Source: Escarpia spicata (Eukaryota > Annelida > Polychaeta > Sabellida > Siboglinidae). Taken from it: 64,000 nt of DNA. Within the stretch, counting starts at the first letter, position 1; the number at the start of each line of letters is the position of its first letter. The notes under the pieces are model-generated. The model saw nothing but the letters and a program-made list of their open reading frames with translations, made no database searches and had not been told where the DNA came from. This document shows positions 49,401 through 61,300 of the stretch, piece after piece. The stretch lies in the NCBI GenBank assembly GCA_963995525.1, contig OZ023210.1:23947726-24011725 (forward strand), given 5' to 3'. Both the position numbers and the translations under genes were made by a program.

Positions 49401-52400
49401 GTTGGAGAGTTGGGGCCAACCCAATTCTCTGCAGCGAGTTTGTTACTCTTACTATCACCACCTATTACACTGTCAAAGTGGTTCTGAGGTTGGAGAGTTG
49501 GGGCCAACCCCATTCTCTGCAGTTAGTGTGCTATTCGCACTATCACCACCTACTGCACTGGCAAGGTGGGTCTGAGGTTGGAGAGTTGGGGCCAACCCCA
49601 CTCTCTGCAGTGAGTTTGCTACTCTCACTATCACCACCTATTGTACTGTCAAGGTGGTTCTGAGGTTGGAGAGTTGGGGCCAACCCCACTCTCTGCAGTG
49701 AGTATGCTACTCTCACTCTCACCACCTATTGTACTGTCAAGGTGGTTCTGAGGTTGGAGAGTTGGGGCCAACTCCACTCTCTGCAGTGAGTGTGCTACTC
49801 TCACTATCACCACCTATTTTACTGGTAAGGTGGTTCTGAGTTTGGAGCGTTGGGGCCAACCCCACTCTCTGCAGTGAGTATGCTACTCTCACTATCACCA
49901 CCTACTGTACTGTCAAGGTGGTTCTGAGGTTGGAGAGTTGGGGCCAACCCCACTCTCTGCAGTGAGTGTGCTATTCTCACTAACACCACCTATTTTACTG
50001 GCAAGGTGGTTCTCAGTTTGGAGAGTTGGGGCCAACCCCATTCTCTGCAGTTAGTGTGCTATTCGCACTATCACCACCTACTACACCGGCAAGGTGGTTC
50101 TGAGGTTGGAGATTTGGGGCCAACCCCACTCTCTGCACTGAGTGTGCTACTCTCACTATCATCACCTACTGCATTGGCAAGGTGGGTCTGAGGTTGGAGA
50201 GTTGGGGCCAACCCCACTCTCTGCAGTGAGTGTGCTACTCTCACTATCACCACCTATTGTACTATCAAAGTGGTTCTGAGGTTGGAGAGTAGGGGCCAAC
50301 CCAATTCTCTACAGCGAGTGTGTTACTCTTACTATCACAACCTATTACACTGTCAAGGTGGTTCTGAGGTTGGAGAGTTGGGGCCAACCCCATTCTCTGC
50401 AGTTAGTGTGCTATTCGCACTATCACCACCTACTGCACTGGCAAGGTGGGTCTGAGGTTGGAGAGTTGGGGCCAACCCCACTCTCTGCAGTGAGTGTGCT
50501 ACTCTCACTATCACCACCTATTGTACTGTCAAGGTGGTTCTGAGGTTGGAGAGTTGGGGCCAACCCCACTCTCTGCAGTGAGTATGCTACTCTCACTCTC
50601 ACCACCTATTGTACTGTCAAGGTGGTTCTGAGGTTGGAGAGTTGGGGCCAACTCCACTCTCTGCAGTGAGTGTGCTACTCTCACTATCATCACCTATTTT
50701 ACTGGTAAGGTGGTTCTGAGTTTGGAGAGTTGGGGCCAACCCCACTCTCTGCAGTGAGTATGCTACTCTCACTATCACCACCTACTGTACTGTCAAGGTG
50801 GTTCTGAGGTTGGAGAGTTGGGGCCAACCCCACTCTCTGCAGTGAGTGTGCTACTCTCACTATCACCACCTATTTTACTGGCAAGGTGGTTCTCAGTTTG
50901 TAGAGTTGGGTCCAACCCCATTCTCTGCAGTTAGTGTGCTATTCGCACTATCACCACCTACTATACCGGCAAGGTGGTTCTGAGGTTGGAGAGTTGGGGC
51001 CAACCCCATTCTCTGCAGTCAGTGTGCTATTCGCACTATCAACACCTACTACACCAGCAAGTTGGTTCTGAGGTTGGAGAGTGGGGGCCAACCCCATTCT
51101 CTGCAGCTAGTGTGCTATTCGCACTATCACCACCTACTACACCAGCAAGTTGGTTCTGAGGTTGGAGAGTTGGGGCCAACCCCACTCTCTGCAGTGAGTG
51201 TGCTACTCTCACTATCACCACCTACTGCCCTGGCAAGGTGGTTCTGAGGTTGGAGAGTGGGGGCCAACCCCATTCTCTGCAGCTAGTGTGCTATTCGCAC
51301 TATCACCACCTACTGCACTGGCAAGGTGGGTCTGAGGTTGGAGAGTTGGGGCCAACCCCACTCTCTGCAGTTAGTGTGCTATTCGCACTATCACCACCTA
51401 CTACACCGGCTAGGTGGTTCTGAGGTTGGAGAGTTGGGACCAACCCCATTCTCTGCAGTGAGTGTGCTACTCTCATTATCACCACAACTGCACTGGCAAG
51501 GTGGTTCTGAGGTTGGAGAGTTGGGGCCAAACCCACTCTCTGCAGTTATTGTGCTACTCTCACTATCATCACCTACTGCACTGGCAATGTGGTTCTGAGG
51601 TTGGAGAGTGGGGGCCAACCCCATTCTCTGCAGCTAGTGTGCTATTCGCACTATCACCACCTACTGCACTGGCAAGGTGGGTCTGAGCTTGGAGAGTTTG
51701 GGCCAACCCCACTCTCTGCAGTTAGTGTGCTATTCGCACTATCACCACCTACTACACCGGCAAAGTGGTTCTGAGGTTTGAGAGTTGGGACCAACCCCAT
51801 TCTCTGCAGTGAGTGTGCTACTCTCACTATCACCACCTACTGTACTGTCAAGGTGGTTCTGAGGTTGGAGAGTTGGGGCCAACCCCACTCTCTGCAGTGA
51901 GTGTGTTACTCTCACTATCATCACCTATTGTACTGGCAAGATGGTTCTGCGGTTGGAGAGTTGGGGCCAACCCCACTCTCTGCATTGAGTGTGCTACTCT
52001 CACTATCATCACCTACTGCATTGGCAAGGTGGGTCTGAGGTTGGAGAGTTGGGGCCAACCCCACTCTCTGCAGTTAGTGTGCTTTTCGCACTATCACCAC
52101 CTACTACACCGGCAAGGTGGTTCTGAGGTTGGAGAGTTGGGACCAACCCCATTCTCTGCAGTGAGTGTGCTACTCTCATTATCACCACCACTGCACTGGC
52201 AAGGTGGTTCTGAGGTTGGAGAGTTGGGGCCAAACCCACTCTCTGCAGTTATTGTGCTACTCTCACTATCATCACCTACAGCACTGGCAAGGTGGTTCTG
52301 AGGTTGGAGAGTGGGGGCCAACCCCATTCTCTGCAGCTAGTGTGCTATTCGCACTATCACCACCTACTGCACTGGCAAGGTGGGTCTGAGCTTGGAGAGT

Positions 52401-55400
52401 TGGGGCCAACCCCACTCTCTGCAGTTAGTGTGTTATTCGCACTATCACCACCTACTACACCGGCAAAGTGGTTCTGAGGTTGGAGAGTTGGGACCAACCC
52501 CATTCTCTGCAGTGAGTGTGCTACTCTCACTATCACCACCTACTGTACTGTCAAGGTGGTTCTGAGGTTGGAGAGTTGGGGCCAACCCCACTCTCTGCAG
52601 TGAGTGTGTTACTCTCACTATCATCACCTATTGTACTGGCAAGATGGTTCTGCGGTTGGAGAGTTGGGGCCAACCCCACTCTCTGCATTGAGTGTGCTAC
52701 TCTCACTATCATCACCTCCTGCATTGGCAAGATGGGTCTGAGGTTGGAGAGTTGGGTCAACCCCACTCTCTGCAGTGAGTGTGCTACTCTTACTATCACA
52801 ACCTATTTCACTGTCAAGGTGGTTCTGAGGTTGGAGAGTTGGGGCCAACCACATTCTCTGCAGTTAGTGTGCTATTCGCACTATCACCACCTACTGCACT
52901 GGCAAGGTGGGTCTGAGGTTGGAGAGTTGGGGCCAACCCCACTCTCTGCAGTGAGTGTGCTACTCTCACTATCACCACCTATTGTACTGTCATGGTGGTT
53001 CTGAGGTTGGAGAGTTGGGGCCAACCCCACTCTCTGCAGTGAGTATGCTACTCTCACTATCACCACCTATTGTACTGTCAAGGTGGTTCTGAGGTTGGAG
53101 AGTTGGGCCAACCCCACTCTCTGCAGTGAGTGTGCTACTCTCACTATCACCACCTATTTTACTGGTAAGGTGGTTCTGAGTTTGGAGAGTTGGGGCCAAC
53201 CCCACTCTCTGCAGTGAGTATGCTACTCTCACTATCACCACCTACTCTACTGTCAAGGTGGTTCTGAGGTTGGAGAGTTGGGGCCAACCCCTCTCTCTGC
53301 AGTGAGTGTGCTACTCTCACTATCACCACCTATTTTAATGGCAAGGTGGTTCTCAGTTTGGAGAGTTGGGGCCAACCCCATTCTCTGCAGTTAGTGTGCT
53401 ATTCGCACTATCACCACCTACTACACCAGCAAGGTGGTTCTGAGGTTGGAGAGTTGGGGCCAACCCCACTCTCTGCATTGAGTGTGCTACTCTCACTATC
53501 ATCACCTACTGCATTGGCAAGGTGGGTCTGAGGTTGGAGAGTTGGGGCCAACCCCACTCTCTGCAGTGAGTGTGCTACTCTCACTATCACCACCTATTGT
53601 ACTGTAAAAGTGGTTCTGAGGTTGGAGAGTTGGGGCCAACCCCATTCTCTGCAGTTAGTGTGCTATTCGCACTATCACCACCTACTGCACTGGCAAGGTA
53701 GTTCTGAGGTTGCAGAGTTGGGGCCAACCCCACTCTCTGCAGTGAGTGTGCTACTCTCACTATCACCACCTACTGCACTGGCAAGGTGGTTCTGAGGTTG
53801 GAGAGTTGGGGCCAACTCCACTCTCTGCAGTGAGTGTGCTACTCTCACTATCACCACCTATTGTACTGTCAAAGTGATTCTGAGGTTGGAGAGTTGGGGC
53901 CAACCCAATTCTCTGCAGCGAGTGTGTTACTCTTACTATCACCACCTATTACACTGTCAAGGTGGTTCTGAGGTTGGAAAGTTGGGGCCAACCCCATTCT
54001 CTGCAGTTAGTGTGCTATTCGCACTATCACCACCTACTACACCGGCAAGGTGGTTCTGAGGTTGGAGAGTTGGGACCAAACCCATTCTCTGCAGTGAGTG
54101 TGCTACTCTCATTATCACCACCTACTGCACTGGCAAGGTGGTTCTGAGGTTGGAGAGTTGGGGCCAAACCCACTCTCTGCAGTTATTGTGCTACTCTCAC
54201 TATCATCACCTACTGCACTGGTAAGGTGGTTCTGAGGTTGGAGAGTGGGGGCCAACCCCATTCTCTGCAGCTAGTGTGCTATTCGCACTATCACCACCTA
54301 CTGCACTGGCAAGGTGGGTCTGAGCTTGGAGAGTTGGGGCCAACCCCACTCTCTGCAGTTAGTGTGCTATTCGCACTATCACCACCTACTACACCGGCAA
54401 AGTTGTTCTGAGGTTGGAGAGTTGGGACCAACCCCATTCTCTGCAGTGAGTGTGCTACTCTCACTATCACCACCTACTGTACTGTCAAGGTGGTTCTGAG
54501 GTAGGAGAGTTGGGGCCAACCCCACTCTCTGCAGTGAGTCTGTTACTCTCACTATCATCACCTATTGTACTGGCAAGATGGTTCTGCGGTTGGAGAGTTG
54601 GGGCCAACCCCACTCTCTGCATTGAGTGTGCTACTCTCACTATCATCACCTACTGCATTGGCAAGGTGGGTCTGAGGTTGGAGAGTTGGGGCCAACCCCA
54701 CTCTCTGCAGTGAGTGTGCTACTCTTACTATCACAACCTATTACACTGTCAAGGTGGTTCTGAGGTTGGAGAGTTGGGGCCAACCCCATTCTCTGCAGTT
54801 AGTGTGCTATTCGCACTATCACCACCTACTGCACTGGCAAGGTAGTTCTGAGGTTGGAGAGTTGGGGCCAACCCCACTCTCTGCAGTGAGTGTGCTACTC
54901 TCACTATCACCACCTACTGCACTGGCAAGGTGGTTCTGAGGTTGGAGAGTTGGGGCCAACCCCACTCTCTGCAGTGAGTGTGTTACTCTCACTATCACCA
55001 CCTATTGTACTGTCAAAGTGGTTCTGAGGTTGGAGAGTTGGGGCCAACCCAATTCTCTGCAGCGAGTGTGTTACTCTTACTATCACCACCTATTACACTG
55101 TCAAGGTGGTTCTGAGGTTGGAAAGTTGGGGCCAACCCCATTCTCTGTTTAGTGTGCTATTCGCACTATCACCACCTACTGCACTGGCAAGGTGGGTCTG
55201 AGGTTGGAGAGTTGGGGCCAACCCCACTCTCTGCAGTGAGTGTGCTACTCTCACTATCACCACCTATTGTACTGTCAAGGTGGTTCTGAGGTTGGAGAGT
55301 TGGGGCCAACCCCACTCTCTGCAGTGATTATGCTACTCTCACTATCAACACCTACTGCACTGGCAAGGTGGTTCTGAGGTTGGAGAGTTGGGGCCAACCC

Positions 55401-58357
55401 CACTCTCTGCAGTTAGTGTGCTATTCGCACTATCACCACCTACTACACCGGCAAGGTGGTTCTGAGGTTGGAGAGTTGGGACCAAACCCATTCTCTGCAG
55501 TGAGTGTGCTACTCTCATTATCACCACCTACTGCACTGGCAAGGTGGTTCTGAGGTTGGAGAGTTGGGGCCAAACCCACTCTCTGCAGTTATTGTGCTAC
55601 TCTCACTATCATCACCTACTGCACTGGCAAGGTGGTTCTGAGGTTGGAGAGTGGGGGCCAACCCCATTCTCTGCAGCTAGTGTGCTATTCGCACTATCAC
55701 CACCTACTGCACTGGCAAGGTGGGTCTGAGCTTGGAGAGTTGGGGCCAACCCCACTCTCTGCAGTTAGTGTGCTATTCGCACTATCATCACCTACTACAC
55801 CGGCAAAGTGGTTCTGAGGTTGGAGAGTTGGGACCAACCCCATTCTCTGCAGTGAGTGTGCTTCTCTCACTATCACCACCTACTGTACTGTCAAGGTGGT
55901 TCTGAGGTTGGAGAGTTGGGGCCAACCCCACTCTCTGCAGTGAGTGTGTTACTCTCACTATCATCACCTATTGTACTGGCAAGATGGTTCTGCGGTTGGA
56001 GAGTTGGGGCCAACCCCACTCTCTGCATTGAGTGAGCTACTCTCACTATCATCACCTACTGCATTGGCAAGGTGGGTCTGAGGTTGGAGAGTTGGGGCCA
56101 ACCCCACTCTCTGCAGTGAGTGTGCTACTCTTACTATCACAACCTATTACACTGTCAAGGTGGTTCTGAGGTTGGAGAGTTGGGGCCAACCACATTCTCT
56201 GCAGTTAGTGTGCTATTCGCACTATCACCACCTACTGCACTGGCAAGGTGGGTCTGAGGTTGGAGAGTTGGGGCCAACCCCACTCCCTGCAGTGAGTGTG
56301 CTACTCTCACTATCACCACCTATTATACTGTCATGGTGGTTCTGAGGTTGGAGAGTTGGGGCCAACCCCACTCTCTGCAGTGAGTATGCTACTCTCACTA
56401 TCACCACCTATTGTACTGTCAAGGAGGTTCTGAGGTTGGAGAGTTGGGGCCAACCCCACTCTCTGCAGTGATTATGCTACTCTCACTCTCACCACCTATT
56501 GTACTGTCAAGGTGGTTCTGAGGTTGGAGATTTGGGGCCAACTCCACTCTCTACAGTGAGTGTGCTACTCTCACTATCACCACCTATTTTACTGGTAAGG
56601 TGGTTCTGAGTTTGGAGAGTTGGGGCCAACCCCACTCTCTGCAGTGAGTATGCTACTCTCACTATCACCACCTACTGTACTGTCAAGGTGGTTCTGAGGT
56701 TGGAGAGTTGGGGCCAACCCCACTCTCTGCAGTGAGTGTGCTACTCTCACTATCACCACCTATTTTACTGGCAAGGTGGTTCTCAGTTTGGAGAGTTGGG
56801 GCAACCCCATTCTCTGCAGTTAGTGTGCTATTCACACTATCACCACCTACTACACCGGCAAGGTGGTTCTGAGGTTGGAGAGTTGGGCCAACCCCACTCT
56901 CTGCATTGAGTGTGCTACTCTCACTATCATCACCTATTGCATTGGCAAGGTGGGTCTGAGGTTGGAGAGTTGGGGCCAACCCCACTCTCTGCAGTGAGTG
57001 TGCTACTCTCACTATCACCACCTATTGTACTGTAAAAGTGGTTCTGATGTTGGAGAGTTGGGGCCAACCCAATTCTCTGCAGCGAGTGTGTTACTCTTAC
57101 TATCACAACCTATTACACTGTCAAGGTGGTTCTGAGGTTGGAGAGTTGGGGCCATCCCCATTCTCTGCAGTTAGTGTGCTATTCGCACTATCACCACCTA
57201 CTGCACTGGCAAGGTGGGTCTGAGGTTGGAGAGTTGGGGCCAACCCCACTCTCTGCAGTGAGTGTGCTACTCTCACTATCACCACCTACTGCACTGGCAA
57301 GGTGGTTCTGAGGTTGGAGAGTGGGGGCCAACCCCATTCTCTGCAGTTAGTGTGCTATTCGCACTATCAACACCTACTACACCGGCAAGTTGGTTCTGAG
57401 GTTGGAGAGTTGGGGCCAACCCCACTCTCTGCAATGAGTGTGCTACTCTCACTATCACCACCTACTGCACTGGCAAGGTAGTTCTGAGGTTGGAGAGTTG
57501 GGGCCAACCCCACTCTCTGCAGTGAGTGTGCTACTCTCACTATCACCACCTACTGCACTGGCAAGGTGGTTCTGAGGTTGGAGAGTGGGGGCCAACCCCA
57601 TTCTCTGCAGCTAGTGTGCTATTCGCACTATCACCACCTACTGCACTGGCAAGGTGGTTCTGAGGTTGGAGAGTGGGGGCCAACCCCATTCTCTGCAGCT
57701 AGTGTGCTATTCGCACTATCACCACCTACTGCACTGGTAAGGTGTGTCTGATGTTGGAGAGTGGGGGCCAACCCCATTCTCTGCAGTTAGTGTGCTATTC
57801 GCACTATCACCACCTACTACACCGGCAAGGTGGTTCTGAGGTTGGAGAGTTGGGACCAACCCCATTCTCTGCAGTGAGTGTGCTACACTCATTATCACCA
57901 CCTACTGCACTGGCAAGGTGGTTCTGAGGTTGGAGAGTTGGGGCCAAACCCACTCTCTGCAGTTATTGTGCTACTCTCACTATCATCACCTACTGCACTG
58001 GCAATGTGGTTCTGAGGTTGGAGAGTGGGGGCCAACCCCATTCTCTGCAGCTAGTGTGCTATTCGCACTATCACAACCTACTGCACTGGCAAGGTGGGTC
58101 TGAGCTTGGAGAGTTGGGGCTAACCCCACTCTCTGCAGTGAGTGTGTTACTCTCACTATCATCACCTATTGTACTGGCAAGATGGTTCTGCGGTTGGAGA
58201 GTTGGGGCCAACCCCACTCTCTGCATTGAGTGTGCTACTCTCACTATCATCACCTACTGCATTGGCAAGGTGGGTCTGAGGTTCGAGAGTTGGGGCCAAC
58301 CCCACTCTCTGCATTGAGTGTGCTACTCTCACTATCACCACTTACTGCACTGGCAAG

Positions 58358-61300
58358 GTGGTTCTGAGGTTGGAGAGTGGGGGCCAACCCCATTCTCTGC
58401 AGCTAGTGTGCTATTCGCACTATCACCACCTACTGCACCGGCAAGGTGGGTCTGAGGTTGGAGAGTTGGGGCCAACCCCACTCTCTGCAGTTAGTGTGCT
58501 ATTCGCACTATCACCACCTACTACACCGGCAAGGTGGTTCTGAGGTTGGAGACTTGGGACCAACCCCATTCTCTGCAGTGAGTGTGCTACTCTCATTATC
58601 ACCACCTACTGCACTGGCAAGGTGGTTGTGAGGTTGGAGAGTTGGGGCCAAACCCACTCTCTGCAGTTATTGTGCTACTCTCACTATCTTCACCTACTGC
58701 ACTGGCAAGGTGGTTCTGAGGTTGGAGAGTGGGGGCCAACCCCATTCTCTGCAGCTAGTGTGCTATTCGCACTATCACCACCTACTGCACTGGCAAGGTG
58801 GGTCTGAGCTTGGAGAGTTGGGGCCAACCCCACTCTCTGCAGTTAGTGTGCTATTCGCACTATCACCACCTACTACACCGGCAAGGTGGTTCTGAGGTTG
58901 GAGAGTTGGGACCAACCCCATTCTCTGCAGTGAGTGTGCTACTCTCACTATCACCACCTACTGTACTCTCAAGGTGGGTCTGAGGTTGGAGAGTTGGGGC
59001 CAACCCCACTCTCTGCAGTTAGTGTGCTATTCGCACTATCAACACCTACTACACCGGCAAGTTGTTTCTGAGTTTGGAGAGTTGGGGCCAACCCCACTCT
59101 CTGCAGTGAGTTTGCTACTCTCACTATCACCACCTACTGCACTGGCAAGGTGGTTCTGAGGTTGGAGAGTGGGGGCCAACCCCATTCTCTGCAGCTAGTG
59201 TGCTATTCGCACTATCACCACCTACTGTCCTGGCAAGGTGGGTCTGAGGTTGGAGAGTTGGGGCCAACCCCACTCTCTGCATTGAGTGTGCTACTCTCAC
59301 TATCATCACCTACTCCATTGGCAAGGTGGGTCTGAGGTTGGAGAGTGGGGGCCAACCCCATTCTCTGCAGTTAGTGTGCTATTCGCACTATCAACACCTA
59401 TTACACCATCAAGTTGGTTCTGAGGTTGGATAGTTGGGGCCAACCCCACTCTCTGCAGTGAGGTGCTACTCTCACTATCACCACCTACTGCACTGGCAAG
59501 GTAGTTCTGAGGTTGGAGAGTTGGGGCCAACCCCACCCTCTGCAGTGAGTGTGCTACTCTCACTATCACCACCTACTGCACTGGCAAGGTGGTTCTGAGG
59601 TTGGAGAGTTGGGGCCAACCCCACTCTCTGCAGTGAGTGTGCTACTCTCACTATCACCACCTATTGTACTGTCAAAGTGGTTCTGAGTTTGGAGAGTTGG
59701 GGCCAACCCAATTCTCTGCAGCGAGTGTGTTACTCTTACTATCACCACCTATTACACTGTCAAGGTGGTTCTGAGGTTGGAAAGTTGGGGCCAACCCCAT
59801 TCTCTGCAGTTAGTGTGCTATTCGCACTATCACCACCTACTGCACTGGCAAGGTGGGTCTGAGGTTGGAGAGTTGGGGCCAACCCCACTCTCTGCAGTGA
59901 GTGTGCTACTCTCACTATCACCACCTATTGTACTGTCAAGGTGGTTCTGAGGTTGGAGAGTTGGGGCCAACCCCACTCTCTGCAGTGATTATGCTACTCT
60001 CACTATCACCACCTTCTGCACTGGCAAGGTGGTTCTGAGGTTGGAGAGTTGGGGCCAACCCCACTCTCTGCAGTTAGTTTGCTATTCGCACTATCACCAC
60101 CTACTACACCGGCAAGGTGGTTCTGAGGTTGGAGAGTTGGGACCAACCCCATTCTCTGCAGTGAGTGTGCTACTCTCATTATCACCACCTACTGCACTGG
60201 CAAGGTGGTTCTGAGGTTGGAGAGATGGGGCCAAACCCACTCTCTGCAGTTATTGTGCTACTCTCACTATCATCACCTACTGCACTGGCAAGGTGGTTCT
60301 GAGGTTGGAGAGTGGGGGCCAACCCCATTCTCTGCAGCTAGTGTGCTATTCGCACTATCACCACCTACTGCACTGGCAAGGTGGGTCTGAGCTTGGAGAG
60401 TTGGGGCCAACCCCACTCTCTGCAGTTAGTATGCTATTCGCACTATCACCACCTACTACACCGGCAAAGTGGTTCTGAGGTTGGAGAGTTGGGACCAACC
60501 CCATTCTCTGCAGTGAGTGTGCTACTCTCACTATCACCACCTACTGTACTGTCAAGGTGGTTCTGAGGTTGGAGAGTTGGGGCCAACCCCACTCTCTGCA
60601 GTGAGTGTGTTACTCTCACTATCATCACCTATTGTACTGGCAAGATGGTTCTGCGGTTGGAGAGTTGGGGCCAACCCCACTCTCTGCATTGAGTGTGCTA
60701 CTCTCACTATCATCACCTACTGCATTGGCAAGGTGGGTCTGAGGTTGGAGAGTTGGGGCCAACCCCACTCTCTGCAGTGAGTGTGCTACTCTCACTATCA
60801 CCACCTATTGTACTGTCAAAGTGGTTCTGAGTTTGGAGAGTTGGGGCCAACCCAATTCTCTGCAGCGAGTGTGTTACTCTTACTATCACCACCTATTACA
60901 CTGTCAAGGTGGTTCTGAGGTTGGAAAGTTGGGGCCAACCCCATTCTCTGCAGTTAGTGTGCTATTCGCACTATCACCACCTACTGCACTGGCAAGGTGG
61001 GTCTGAGGTTGGAGAGTTGGGGCCAACCCCACTCTCTGCAGTGAGTGTGCTACTCTCACTATCACCACCTATTGTACTGTCAAGGTGGTTCTGAGGTTGG
61101 AGAGTTGGGGCCAACCCCACTCTCTGCAGTGATTATGCTACTCTCACTATCACCACCTTCTGCACTGGCAAGGTGGTTCTGAGGTTGGAGAGTTGGGGCC
61201 AACCCCACTCTCTGCAGTTAGTTTGCTATTCGCACTATCACCACCTACTACACCGGCAAGGTGGTTCTGAGGTTGGAGAGTTGGGACCAACCCCATTCTC

